Positions 21,227 through 31,985 of a stretch of DNA of 64,000 bases are shown here, one piece after another. A program made the translations under genes and the position numbers. Source of the stretch: Ostrinia nubilalis (taxonomy: Eukaryota; Arthropoda; Insecta; Lepidoptera; Crambidae); NCBI RefSeq assembly GCF_963855985.1, contig NC_087096.1, positions 15,190,001 through 15,254,000 of the forward strand, given 5' to 3'. The notes under the pieces are model-generated. The model had not been told where the DNA came from. It saw only the letters and a list, made by a program, of their open reading frames with translations, and searched no databases. The stretch's first letter is position 1. Every line of letters begins with the position of its first letter.

Positions 21227-21728
21227 GATTTCCTGGTTGTCACTAGATAACTTCTCTGTTCCAACGGCCATGCTATACTAGTTTGGTAAGTCCGCTGCCT
21301 ACCCGAAATAGGAATATTTTTTCAATGTCCCGACCAAACAAGAAAACTAACTATGTGTTTTCCGAGAAACAAAAGCAAAAGTTGCCTAAAACACAGCGAT
21401 AAAGTGAAACAGCTAAAAACTTTTACCTCTTGCAAACTTTGACACCAGCTCCAAATATTGGGTCCCAACGTTGCTCCAAACGCCCCTCGTCCATCTCGAT
21501 CTACTTATAAAAAAGTTTGTCACATGAGTGCCAATTTAGGAAATATAGGAACTTATCCCGCGGGATGAGTCGACCTAATGAATGTTTTGAATCGGGCAAT
21601 AATAATTGATCCTACTAATACATTTTATGATTTGTACAGCCACAAAGAAAAGTGTTTGACAGTCACAGTAGATTTACGAAAACAACAATGTAACTACAAA
21701 CCTACAAACGCACAAAAATGTGTGTTTC

Positions 21729-21892
21729 GTGTGAGTTTACATCTTCAAACGTCCTCACTAGTGACCGCGTTAAAAAAATGTATGAAAACTTTAGTTCTTG
21801 AAAGTTTCCGCTAGGGGCGCTGTACAATATGTCATACATTCAATGTAATTTTTTTACGCGCTCACTAGTGACGTTTGATGTAAACTCACACT
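21729..21892. mobile_element. Fold-back MITE
   Basis: The arms GTGTGAGTTTACATC, CAAACGTC, CTCACTAGTGACCGCG and TTAAAAAAATG pair with 21840-21892. Small indels separate the arms. The 78-codon frame at 21578-21814 overlaps the left arm and is not considered a gene. Confidence 0.8.
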
Positions 21893-22333
21893 ACGCATTG
21901 CTTATTTTTACAAGCTGGCAACATTGAGGCCAACGTTTGGAGCAACACTGAAAGCATTTTTGACTGAACATTATTCTTCTCGCTCGCAGACTAATCTGCA
22001 GAACAAATGGCCGCCATGTGTCAGCGTGGTGCGCTGATTAAACGCTGTAATAGCAACGCTTTCATAGCGCGGCATAACAAGTGGGCCGTGAAATAAAAAC
22101 TATCAACTTTTCTTATCTGCTCACATATTTTGTGACACATCACAGCCGTTTTTAAGCGAAAAAAGCATAATTTATGAACACACGTGTAACTGTTTTCATT
22201 TATTTTCTTTAAGTCATTATTAAAACGTAATGGTTTTTCACAAAAGTTTTAATGAGATTTTATATCAGTGCTTACTAAAACAAAGATGTTTGTAAACAGT
22301 GTGTAAGTACTAATGAATCCGTGCTTTAGAAAA
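21893..22333. other. Anonymous stretch
   Basis: CGTTTGGAGCAAC at about 21930 is matched in reverse at 21470-21485, hinting that an older element surrounds the MITE at 21729, but the arms are too short to call. No gene was seen. Confidence 0.4.
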
Positions 22334-22384
22334 TCATCATCATCATTTCAGCCACAGGACAACCACTGCTGAACATAGGCCTTC
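22334..22384 (-). mobile_element. RTE 3'-end scrap
   Basis: On the minus strand it reads GGCCTATGTTCAGCAGTGG, then the stop region and an (ATG)n tail. It is immediately followed by half of a MITE (22385-22418, TAAGATGGTGCAACCGCCTT). Confidence 0.75.
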
Positions 22385-22418
22385 AAATTTAAAGTAAGAT
22401 GGTGCAACCGCCTTAATT

Positions 22419-23201
22419 AATAATGTTTCAATTTGGCTGGTTGTATGTTGTAATAATGAACAAACAAAACACAACAGTTCAAACGCCACGACCGCAATGT
22501 GGCGCCACAGCGCGTATCGCACATGCCGTTCATCAACTCAGAGCGAGCTGTGGTCGCCCGCTGTAATGCGCTGCCAGGATTATCATTTTTGACATCATTT
22601 TAGTGACACATCATGACACTTTTCAGAGGCATGAGCAAGGGTTAAGCTAGTATAAAAATCCACTTAAATTTTTTTTTTCAGGGCACTCTGCCTATTAAAC
22701 AAAACCCAAACCATCCAATACGTTCTTTGTAGTGCTAGTTTCTTGGACTTTGTAACTAAATTAAGATTGTTTCTGTCTACAACCATCAATATAAGAACAT
22801 TAAATGTAATTTCAGATTGGCAATGTGAGTGCTTTGGATCGATCTGGTAGAATCTAGAAAGTAAATAAAATATAAACCTTGTATTGTTTCAGATTTCTAC
22901 AAATCGCGCAAACATTATAGTCATATTTTGTAAAAGTTTCTACAATGAATTGATGGATCTCTTTTGGGACAGTATTTAATATCAATAATTTAGACATTTT
23001 TTGGCGGCGCTGCTATTGTCATTTAGGTATTCGATTCGGAGTTAACGATACATTTGATAAATATATTTTGCAATTAACAAAAATTTGTTACGTTTCCAGT
23101 TTCCACCATGCAACTACATAAGTTTGACCTTCAATGAAACCGAATCAGTGGATGTACGAGGACATGCTGTTCATTAAGATAGATGATCTTATAAATATTA
23201 C
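22419..23201. other. Anonymous stretch
   Basis: A CpG-richer block at about 22485-22580 has no frame. No repeat ends were recognised. Confidence 0.5.
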
Positions 23202-23303
23202 AGGACGGCACTAGATGCACACTGCTTCAAACCGAACCCATTTGGAAATCATTGGGGGAGGCCTATGTTCAGCAGTGGACGTCTTTAGGTTGAAATTATG
23301 ATA
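23202..23303 (+). mobile_element. RTE 3' relic, (ATG)n-tailed type
   Basis: Degraded coding end (GGCACTAGATGCA) followed by CATTGGGGGAGGCCTATG and CAGCAGTGGACGTC. The tail is nearly lost. A MITE begins directly after it. Confidence 0.75.
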
Positions 23304-23305
23304 CT

Positions 23306-23427
23306 TAGGCTGAGTTGCACCACCTAACTTTAACCGTGACTATAACGATAACCGGTGTATTTTGTATAGAGTCTGACAGATTTTTGACGTTTGTTAAAGT
23401 CAAAGTAAGATGGTGCAACCCAGCCTT
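23306..23427. mobile_element. MITE, GGCTGNGTTGCACCA family
   Basis: The ends are AGGCTGAGTTGCACCACC and GATGGTGCAACCCAGCCT, with inner CCGGTGTATTTTGTATAGAG. Sister copies lie at 33527-33646, 39963-40087, 41402-41529 and 48124-48280. It has no coding capacity and is about 120 bp. Confidence 0.85.
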
Positions 23428-23435
23428 AGACTAAC

Positions 23436-23520
23436 GTAGCCGTCGCAACCGGTTAATCTGGAAATCATTGAAGGAGCCATAAGTTTAGCAAAGGACGTCT
23501 TGTGGCTAAAATGATGATGT
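23436..23520 (+). mobile_element. RTE 3' relic
   Basis: CGTCGCAACCGGTTAATCTG, a degraded GGAGGCC block and GGACGTC are followed by GGCTAAAATGATGATG. It is the second RTE tail within 320 bp, separated from the first by the MITE. Confidence 0.7.
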
Positions 23521-24002
23521 GTTGTACATTAACGAACGTAGCCCTGTGGTTATAATTAATATGTTAATATGTTGAGAGTATACTATCCGACTATAAAGAA
23601 TCAGTTTGTCACAAAGCGAGGCTTGGTAAGACACAAAGCGAAAGCGTATTACAGCGACCGCAAACGGCTCGCGCGTTATATCGCCGTCCGTCAACCGGCA
23701 AAGCTGTGGTCGCGGCACACGGCTCGCTCGAAATTCAAATTCAAATGTTTTGATGACGTAAATTCAATGGTAGTTGTAGCCATTATGGTACTAGTGATGA
23801 CGAAAAGATAGGAGAAAACTGTTAGCATTATTCCAGGTGCTCTTTTTTCTTGAAGTTGAACTCGAAATTCAAGTTAAATGTGCCATTGCGACCCGTGACT
23901 TGATTGGTTCGATTGAGTGACACACATCCCATACAGTTTACGCAATACGCCCCACGTTAGGGGGTTTGAAAAGCTCTATACCCCAATACGCGAAGTGGTC
24001 CT
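23521..24002. other. Anonymous stretch
   Basis: An 80-codon frame (23569-23811) rich in basic residues has no recognisable domain and no splice context. Nothing else was seen. Confidence 0.5.
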
Positions 24003-24155
24003 TAATATTCATCATCTTTTAGCCAAAGGACATCTACTGTTGGAAAAAAGACTTCTCCAAGAATTTTCATAACGATTGGCCCTATGCTGCTGCCTGTATC
24101 CATATGCTTCCCGCGACCTTCACCAGATCGTCGGTTTATCGAGTGAGGAGACCTT
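24003..24155 (-). mobile_element. RTE 3' relic
   Basis: On the minus strand it reads from AACCGACGATCTGGTGAAGG through a damaged GGAGAAG block and CAGTAGATGTCC to a short tail. It is more decayed than most of its relatives here. Confidence 0.7.
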
Positions 24156-24889
24156 CAATCAATCCTTAATAATATCATTTATCAATGTAATTGGAAATAA
24201 ATACGACAACCAAATCATCAAATATTATGACATCCAAATAAAAATATTTTTGCAGTTCAAGCTAACAACGTCACAGCTCATCATACAACAAACAACTTAC
24301 GCAACAACGCCCCACGTCCGCGGGTCCGAAACGCCCCGAGTATTATTACGCTTTCCTAATGTTATCAAGCAATAATCTCATTAACCCTCCAGCGTAATCA
24401 GACGAGTCTAGCCTCTAGGGTTGAAAGGACCCCTTATTTTGTTACAGCCTGAATAAACCACAGAACCGATCTAGTTGAAATTCGGTACCAAGATAGTTTG
24501 AGACCCAAATCAAATCAAATAATTATTTGCAGAACAAATGTCATGATATCACAGGCATTCAGTATCAAAGTGTAGATTTTTTAATTACGCTTATTAAATA
24601 AAAGCGCGCAATAATGTATTTTGTGACTATCTATCTTGTCATAAGCTTCCAACCTATGGAATACACTGACCTAGTAAGCCTTCCTCAAGGACGCATACTC
24701 CCCCCTTTTTTCATAAAGCACGATCAACCCCTTTTCCTAGTCTTCTTAAGGTAGGGCATCGAGCAAATAAAGTCAAATACATATATTTTGATAGATATTT
24801 GTAGGTACTACTTATTGACCATTGTGTCTCTGTCACAATGTACCGAGTTTCCAAATGCTATCGAATCATAACATCGGGATTGACTACAC
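24156..24889. other. Anonymous AT-rich stretch
   Basis: The 99-codon frame at 24076-24375 starts inside the RTE relic and runs into unmatched sequence. It has no domain. No other feature was seen. Confidence 0.5.
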
Positions 24890-25110
24890 AACTAGGGACT
24901 CAAATCGAGACAGGCCGGACACTATCTAATTAGTATCCGTGTCCGGATCCGGACAGTGGCAGCCCTATCGGCCGTCCGGCCCGCGGGACGGCCTGATTAA
25001 TGTCGGCCCTACAACGACCGATGATATTTTCGGGCACGACTTTGGACGCGGGATGACGGGCTTGTGGATAGTCAATTGGATTGAAATGTACAGTCAACAA
25101 CAGACTATTT
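24890..25110. other. CpG-dense islet
   Basis: The segment has CCGGATCCGG, GGCCGTCCGGCCCGCGGG and further CpG-rich runs, unlike its AT-rich flanks. Open frames exist on both strands (about 61-65 codons) simply because stop codons are rare in GC-rich DNA. No transposon homology was recognised. It could be regulatory. Confidence 0.4.
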
Positions 25111-25287
25111 TTGTTGGAATATAGCACAAATTAAATTTCACAAGATCTCACAGTGTCAAAAGATCTGCAGTTGTTTATACAATATCCATTATTTTGAAAC
25201 AACGCTCAAAAACTGCATGATACAACCAAAACTCAAAAAAATTGATTCAAGCATAAAGGGTAAGGGTAAGGGCTTCAAGGGTACATC

Positions 25288-25404
25288 ATACAGGTAGCAG
25301 GAAGGCGCTAGATGCAGGCCGCTACCAACCGGGCGACATGGAATTCATGGGGGAGGCCTATGTTCAGCAGTGGACGTCCTGTGGCTGAAATGATGATGAT
25401 GAGG
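25288..25404 (+). mobile_element. RTE 3' relic, (ATG)n-tailed
   Basis: GTAGCAGGAAGGCGCTAGAT, GGGGGAGGCCTATGTTCAGC and GTGGCTGAAATGATGATG. The 5' truncation point is at about 25288. Confidence 0.88.
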
Positions 25405-25439
25405 AAGTGATAAAGAATTTTACTTTGAAGCGTTTGACT

Positions 25440-25519
25440 GGTCTTTTGGTCGTTGTGAAAATCCTTGGGGATACCTTTTTCCAGTAGTGGACGTCATTTG
25501 GCTGAAACGAACGAACGAT
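25440..25519 (+). mobile_element. RTE 3' relic, (AACG)n-tailed
   Basis: GGTCGTTGTGAAAATCCTTG, CAGTAGTGGACGTC and GGCTGAAACGAACGAACG. It lies only 35 bp after the previous relic, in the same orientation but with the other tail type. Confidence 0.8.
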
Positions 25520-25605
25520 GAGTCTAAAAAATTAAGCCAGGCTCAAATGTACTTGAATTTGAATCGACAAGACAGGATTCGCAATTTCAAAAACTAATTA
25601 AATAT

Positions 25606-25890
25606 TAGATTTTAAACTTTCGCGTTCCATTTCAATCAAAATAGTAAGACACGGGTCTTAACGTCTTAAGGTCTTAAGTCTTAACGTTTATTAATGAGTT
25701 ACATTATGTACTCACGGCTTGACGTTTCGGCTGCGTCGTCTTGAAGATTTTCAACTACCCTCATATTGTCATTTGTTACACTACCACTAGTGATGTTACC
25801 ACGACACACAACACCCGTCGCGTCAAGACTTGTGTCTTTAATTACATATTTGTAGATATCGTATCCCCATCTACGAGTATATCGCATAAC
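25606..25890. mobile_element. Penelope-like terminal-repeat fragment
   Basis: GACACGGGTCTTAACG is followed by TTTATTAATGAGTTACATTA and TGTACTCACGGCTTGACG. On the minus strand the order gives GCCGAAACGTC, similar to the 3' half of the hammerhead-ribozyme region reported in Penelope-like element terminal repeats. A homologous block recurs at 36106-36303. The class is inferred from this motif context; no reverse transcriptase or GIY-YIG part is present. Confidence 0.45.
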
Positions 25891-26650
25891 ATTTAAATTT
25901 TAACCATCTTGTTAACATGTCTTGGGTACCTATTTCGGAGCTCGGGTTCCAGAATATAAATGACAGAGATTTGCCGCTCGTCTAGACGTGTGACTGCATA
26001 CAGGATGAGAGCGAAGACACAATTCTGACAGAACCAGTAGCTTCTTGGTTACTTACTGTTTATCTTAATTTTGAAACTTTTACGAAACACAATATTTTTC
26101 AAAACTATGGCACAATTTTAAACAAATGACAACCGCATCAACCTAATTCCAGTAGAAATTTTTAAGTTCTTTTTTCAATAATACAATTAATATTTTTTGT
26201 ATTAATTATAATATTTACAAATGGCCAGTTCCAGAAAAGTTCATTGTCTTCAGAGACCAAACCTCTTCATTCAAACTTGAAGGTTTGTTAGGCCCACTTA
26301 TGTGGAAATTGTTAAAAGTCATTTGTTTTCTGCATATAAGTAGGCCTTTAACACTTTTTTTGGTCGGTGAGTGAGTATACTGTGTCTACGTCCATTATGG
26401 CACAGTGGATGACTGCGCGAAGTGTTGCAGAGTAAAGTGTTGGAACGACGATGATCGATGCTTGTATCGTTTTAAAATATGACTCACCAGCAGCTCCTAT
26501 CAATATCGCTTGGCCAGCGGCAATGGCTGAAATCAATTGGCTTTTATCCGACTGCAAAAGGAGAGTATTTATTGATGGTTCGATTTTTCGGAAACGTTTT
26601 TAAAGATATATTGCTGCACGCATAAAAAAATACATGATAATGCAGTAGAA
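25891..26650. other. Anonymous AT-rich stretch
   Basis: The 69-codon minus frame at 26348-26557 has no recognisable domain. Nothing else was seen. Confidence 0.5.
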
Positions 26651-26862
26651 CATAGGGCCGATGGGGCAGCAAGGTTCTGGAGTGGAGACCTCATACCGGA
26701 AAGCGCAGTGTAGGACGTCCAGCCACAAGGTAGACCGACGACCTCATAAAGGTAGCGGGAAAGCGCTGGATGCAGGCCGCCACCAACCGGCCATTGTGGA
26801 AATCTTTGGGGGAGGCCTATGTTCACCAGTGGACGTCCTATGGCTGAAAATGATGATGCAGA
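26651..26862 (+). mobile_element. RTE 3' relic, (ATG)n-tailed
   Basis: It runs from GGCCGATGGGGCAGCAAGG through GACGTCCAGCCACAAGG, AAAGCGCTGGATGCAGGCC and GGGGGAGGCCTATGTTCACC to a short TGATGATG tail. The frames at 26569-27097 on both strands are shadows of this relic. Confidence 0.88.
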
Positions 26863-28080
26863 AGAATATAAATTCATTAACGTTTTTTTACTGCATCAAG
26901 TGGGACATGCTAAATCCACGACCTTTTATAGCTTGTCGGGCGAGTCAATAAGTTTTTTGGAAGCCAATGTAAAACATTATTTTCACAGTCGATTTTCATG
27001 TGTTTGTGTATTAAGAGCGTTTACGCCGTTTGGCGCAAAAACAGTACTTTTTCAACTCGTTACATCATTAACCAGTAATATTACAAATATGTCATAGGCA
27101 TAAATAGTTAGGCAATTTCGTCGTCTAAATAGTTAATTGAGAAAATATTGCGATTAGTTTAGTATTTAAGAATTCTATCAAGATAAGTCCACACAGGTTT
27201 TGTAAATTTCCACTTTAGCGTCAGTTTACAAGCTGAAATTTTTATAAAAATACTGTGAAAACGATTTAACAAACATTTATATCCTATAGCATATATCCTT
27301 GGGCAAATAGTTATCTGAGAAAATTTTTAGATTTAAGCGTTTTACAATAAGAAATCACAAATTAAAAGAACGTGAAATACCCAAAAATCAAAGTGATTTT
27401 TTCACCAATATTCTTCCTTTATTCAACACAAAAATAGCTTAATATAATAGAAGAATATCTTATCTAAAATATTTACTTTGAAATTTAAAATAATTCATTG
27501 TAATTTTTTTTTATGAGTATTTGAAAAGTACTATAAAACGCCAATTGATGGTGGATCAAAGTATTTTGGTTTGACTATAGAGCGTGAGAACACGCACACA
27601 GTCACAATTATTTTAGTGTGAATAAAAATAGCATCGAAATTACCTAAACTTGACATGCCACGCTAGACGTAAACGCTCTTAAATGAAATTACTTTGAGAT
27701 AGCAATAATATATTTTTGTTTGGTTTTCAGTTGTGAAGCTTTCATTGTTTCAATGGTTGAGTTTTTGAACTTCTGAAACATCTAAATGGCCAAATGAATA
27801 TCTTTTACTTTCTAAAGAAAGGGTCTCGCAAAGCTTTTAATACATCTACTTTACGATTTATACTCGTATCAATTTACTTCATAGAGTATTTTAGGTATTT
27901 TCTGTGTTCATTAACTCTGAGTTGACAAACTTCAAAATATCTTTGCAAAGATGGAACCTGACCCGGGAGGGTCGAAGTTTCTGGAATCCACTCCAACGTG
28001 TGATCCCGGTTGCTTTGGAAGATTCTTTAAGGAGTATTGAGTTTAAGCCATTCAAAACTTGTAAATTAAAAGATAATTAT
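26863..28080. other. Anonymous AT-rich stretch
   Basis: No repeat ends or credible frames were seen across about 1.2 kb. Confidence 0.5.
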
Positions 28081-29139
28081 CTATACTTATAATAAATCTG
28101 TAGAGAGGTCAATTCTGTACATGAAATATATTTTCAAAATAACTATCAGGGGGTGATTAGTGATCGATACTGATGCCAAAAATGCAATCAGTAAAATTTT
28201 TGTCTGTCTGTCTGTCTGTCTGTCTGTATGTTCCTTATAGAAACAAAAACTACTCGACGGATTTTAACGAAACTTGGTACAATTATTCTTCATACTCCTG
28301 GGCAGGTTATAGAATACTTAGGAATTCCCACGGGAACGGGCCTTAGCGGGAAAATCCTTTTGTATGAAAAATCTAAACCGCTTAAGTTAGACGCTTGAAA
28401 TTTGGCAAGCTGGTACCTTAGTAAACTTAAAGCTTAGTTATAACAGGATATTGCAAAATTCCTACGGGAACGGGAATTAGCGAGAAAAAACATTTGTATG
28501 AAAAAATCTAAGCTACGTAAGATACACGCTTGAAATTTGGCATGCAAGTACCTTAGTAAATTTAAAGCTTAGTTACAACAGGATATTGCAAAATTCTCAC
28601 GGGAACGGGAGTTAGCGGGAAAAAACATTTGTATGAAAAAATCTAAACCGCGTAAGTTAGACGCTTAAAATTTGGCATGCAGGTACATTAGTAAACTTAA
28701 AGCTTAGTTACAACAGGATATTGCGAAATTCCCACGGGAACTGGAATTAGCGGGAAATTCCTTTTGTATGACTGACTCACTGACATACCCACGCACAGCC
28801 TAAACGGCTAAACGTAGGCACTTGAAATTTATAAGGGACGTAGCTTAGGTACCGTAGAGGTGCACTAAGAAAGGAATTCCCGAAATTCCCACAGGAACAG
28901 GAATTACCGGGAAAATCCTTTTGTATGAAAAATCTAAACCGCTTAAGTTAGACGCTTGAAATTTGGCATGCAGGTCCCTTAGTAAACTTAAAGCTTAGTT
29001 ACAATAGGATATTGCGAAATTCCAACGGGAACGGGAGTTAGCGGGAAAAAACATTTGTATGAAAAAATCTAAACCGCGTAAGATAGATGAAGGGGGTAAA
29101 ACGGGATCCACGCGTACGAAGTCGCGGGCGGCCGCTAGT
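28081..29139 (+). mobile_element. Non-autonomous Helitron with internal tandem units
   Basis: The right end is GTCGCGGGCGGCCGCTAGT, a GC-rich hairpin followed by CTAGT. The left end lies near CTATACTTATAATAAATCTG. A (GTCT)n run is at 28201-28228, followed by TTCCTTATAGAAACAAAAAC. Six units of about 133-157 bp follow, marked by ACGGGAACGGG near 28331, 28464, 28600, 28734, 28891 and 29026. It resembles the microsatellite-linked, Lep1-like Helitrons described in Lepidoptera. It has no Rep or helicase frame. Confidence 0.8.
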
Positions 29140-29361
29140 TTAAAGTAATTCTCTCTTGGAAAGGTAAATATTTAATTAAAAGGATTCTTAGTGACAAGGA
29201 TTCTTCTTTTTATTTCAAACAACTGTCCTCTTCTCGGACTATTTAGAAGAGATCTCTTTTAAGGGATAAGACCAATATTCTGCCATTCTATGTATTTTTG
29301 TACGTCTTGTAAATTATTACAACTTTATATTGCAGTATCCACTCGTAATTCCGGACGATAG

Positions 29362-29960
29362 TAAAAAATAATCCCATCAAAAACAATACTTGTCAAAAAA
29401 AACCAAGTCGAGACTTGTTTTTTTTGACAAGTATTGTTTTTGATGGGATCTCATTTCTTTTTGTATTTTGTAGACAGCAGTTATGTATCTAGAAAACTGG
29501 ACCGAAATTGAAAAATTTTACTCGACTTGGCGGTTGCACTACCGTGCCCCCAAATATTTAAGTTTTTCCTTGATTCATACACCAAACACTACTTATATTC
29601 CAAATTTGAAGCTTCTAGGTCTGCTAGAAGTGCCTTAGAGTTTTGATGATCGCTGAGACAGTGAGTCAGTGAGTCAGTGAGTCAGTGAGTCAGTGAGTCA
29701 GTGAGTCAGTGAGTCAGTGAGTGACAAAATTAAGTAACTTTGACCCGTTATAATTCTTAAACTACCGGTTCAAATTGAATGAAATTTTAAATATACCGTG
29801 TCTTTACAATGCCTGCATAGCTAATGAAAATTCAGCCTTCTAGTTTTATCCACAACGAAGTTACAGGCGGTCGAAAATGGCCTGAATTGCTTCGAGAAAA
29901 GGATGGTACGGCCGTGCCGCTTTTTTGCTCGACTTGGTGGGGGCACTGCCGTGCCCCCAG
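29362..29960 (+). mobile_element. Fold-back-headed element, collapsed-hairpin copy
   Basis: It begins with a short hairpin (CCCATCAAAAACAATACTTG and its complement, 29362-29442) and shares about 500 bp with 44192-44970. That shared part includes GGACCGAAATTGAAAAATTT, CTACTTATATTCCAAATTTG and the 3' hairpin GGGGGCACTGCCGTGCCCCC. The (GTGAGTCA)n array at 29657-29723 is longer here. The 82-codon frame at 29824-30072 spans the 3' end and is also open in the sister copy, but it has no domain. The superfamily is uncertain; the 3' hairpin is Helitron-like, yet CTAGT is absent. Confidence 0.7.
29657..29723. repeat. (GTGAGTCA)n microsatellite
   Basis: About eight tandem copies of an 8-bp unit. The sister element at 44711-44733 carries fewer than three. 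Confidence 0.9.
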
Positions 29961-30286
29961 ATTATTGACTGGCAGATATGACATTGCATTGCATGCTATA
30001 AAGGTTTACTTTACTATTATTTACTTAAAAACTACTAAGAAACAACCGAGCTTAACCCATTTAGACCGATAATTATTTTTGTAAATAAAAATTGATTTTT
30101 CAGCAAAAACTTACAAAGGGAAGCCTAAAAATCATGAAAAAAATATTTAAAAAAATAATCCATAAATAGGGGGCCGTGGGGAGCCCGTACCATATAGGGT
30201 ACAGTAGGTCTATATGCACGCAAAACATACTAGTTGTTCAAAGAAGGTTTTTATTTATTTTTGTATGATATAAAATAAAAATAAAA

Positions 30287-30442
30287 TCATACAATCACTA
30301 GTATCACACTTGGCATATCTTGTAAGACGTTTTCTGTGATACTAACCACATTTGGTTCTTTTTTCCTACCTTCTCCGAAGTTAGTGAGGATAGCTGAAGA
30401 AGACCTGGCTTCTTCTGATTTGTTACATTTAGTGCTATCCAT
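30287..30442 (-). pseudogene. 51-codon frame inside piggyBac-like element
   Basis: An open frame from ATG (30442-30440) to TGA. The product is polar, with an acidic and serine-rich start (K-S-E-E-A-R-S-S-S) and a G-E-G-R-K-K-E-P block. It follows the 32-codon frame at 30473-30571 on the same strand in a different frame, which could mean one original coding region broken by a frameshift. It has no catalytic aspartates and no known domain. It may be the N-terminal remnant of a transposase, or chance. Confidence 0.3.
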
Positions 30443-30472
30443 AATCGCATTTAGCAACACGACGATGGAAAT

Positions 30473-30571
30473 TTAGCAAATCCATTGAAGAAAACTCTGA
30501 GGGTTATTATTTACATTGACACTATCTTTATCGCCTAAATCTTCGTCAGTCTGATCATCATTAGCGGTCAT
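30473..30571 (-). pseudogene. Acidic N-terminal remnant, possible transposase start
   Basis: The frame starts at ATG (30571-30569) and encodes 32 residues with an acidic run (N-D-D-Q-T-D-E-D-L-G-D-K-D) followed by N-N-N-P-Q-S-F-L-Q-W and a stop. piggyBac transposases commonly start with an acidic low-complexity region, which fits the TTAA-flanked host element. The length is far below that of a full transposase, so it is non-functional. Confidence 0.4.
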
Positions 30572-31164
30572 CTGACAAGACAGCAGTAGAAAAATACCAA
30601 AATTGCTTTATGTTTGCTGAAATTATCAAATTTTTCATGATTTGTGGCAATAAAGTGAAGTATCAATTGCCTAAAACAAATAAAAATAATAAAAATTAAA
30701 TTATATTTTTTCGCACGATTTGCTCATGCATAGACCTACTGTACCTTATACGGTACACCTATTTTAGACTGGAATAAACCGTATAAAAATAATCTCAATA
30801 ATATTTTTTTTGTAGTCATGATATCTATTGTACTCTATTTTTCAAATAAAATTGATAAATAACATAATTTACCATGAATAATAAGAAATTATACCTTCTT
30901 AAATACATTGTAAATATTTTTTTTGTTTTCTGTCGAGGAATTTCATAAATATTTCCAAAACCACTTGTTAAAACATATTTTTAATTTTTTTATGTAAAAT
31001 AATCACTTTAAGCTTACTGTTACAATCATTTTTACAAATTGATAACAGTTTGGTACTTCAAAATATTTTCAAAAAGATACCGTACCACATAGGGTACGGT
31101 AGGGCTAAATGGGTTAAAAGTCATGTCAGCCTACCGTTGAACATCAATAATCCTACTAGCTACG

Positions 31165-31363
31165 AGTAATATTATAATTGCGTAAGTTTGCGTAAATGTC
31201 TGGATGTCACCATGTTTGTACCTCTTTCACGCAAAAACTACTGAACGGATTTTGATGAAACTACAGTATTATTGTTTATAACCCAGATTAACATATAGGC
31301 TATAATTTATGCCGATCTGTGACATTAAATTTCACGCGGGTGAAGCCGCGGGCAAAAGCTAGT
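31165..31363 (+). mobile_element. Short non-autonomous Helitron
   Basis: It opens AGTAATATTATAATTGCG, has CGCAAAAACTACTGAACGG, TATAGGCTATAATTTATG and TTTCACGCGGGTGAAGCC, then ends GCGGGCAAAAGCTAGT. The CGCGGGTGAAGCCGCGGG part can form the terminal hairpin. Confidence 0.85.
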
Positions 31364-31565
31364 CGCTAATAAACTCTGACACTATCGTAGGTAGGAAGAT
31401 ATCACTCCGTCTCTGATATAAAGAATGTCATTTTCCTAAAACCACACCACACTGCCCCTAACAAAGCTGACACGTATCATCTAAAAGCGTTCGGTAATTA
31501 GACCGCAAACAAAGGCGAGTGGCCCTAACAACGTTACGTTCATTACCTAAAAGCCTTACGCTTTG

Positions 31566-31985
31566 AACGCCGACGACTTCCATTCAGCCGGTATCAATGC
31601 GCGAAGCTGTATTATAGCGGTAGCTGACGCTCTTTTACAGCTTGAGGTTTTAAAAGAGACATATTTTGCGCGTTTGCATACGGAGGATCGTTGTGTTCAC
31701 ATTGACCATGTTTAATGTGGGAATTCGCGCGAAGCTCGAGGTAGTGAATATTCAATTGAAATACCTATGTTTCCGTTTTAGAGCCATTTTAGATATGTTG
31801 GACACTCCATTTTCTATGTATTATAAAAAGAGTCTGTATTTTACGCGACAGATCTTGGAAACCTGACGATTTCTATTCAGCCGATATCAATGCGCGATGC
31901 TGTACTACAACGGTAGCTGACGCTCTTTTACAGCCTGAAAAACCTTTAAAAGAGACATATATTCCGCTTGCGTAACACTCACACT
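31566..31985. repeat. Diverged direct duplication, spacing about 297 bp
   Basis: TTCAGCCGGTATCAATGCGC with AGCGGTAGCTGACGCTCTTT recurs with changes at 31877-31985, including the same AAAAGAGACATAT motif. The shared order continues more weakly downstream of each copy. It matches no transposon family noted elsewhere in the window. Confidence 0.65.

Larger units (their letters stand above)
30056..31113 (-). mobile_element. piggyBac-like element with TTAA target sites
   Basis: TTAA is present at both edges (30052-30055 and 31114-31117). The termini are CCCATTTAGACC and GGGCTAAATGGG. Subterminal copies of GTACC-(A/T)TATAGGGTAC and AGACCTACTGTACC occur at about 30188, 30725 and 31085. TTAA duplication with CCC-starting ends is the hallmark of piggyBac. 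Two short minus-strand frames in the middle are described separately. The catalytic domain is absent, so this copy is a deletion derivative. Confidence 0.75.

Noticed and set aside
26569..27097. Overlapping 92-102-codon frames on both strands
   Set aside because: Shadows of the RTE relic at 26651-26862 continuing by chance into AT-rich DNA.
29824..30072. 82-codon frame, also open in the sister element at 44834
   Set aside because: Conservation is explained by recent common descent of the two element copies; no domain and no start context beyond the element.
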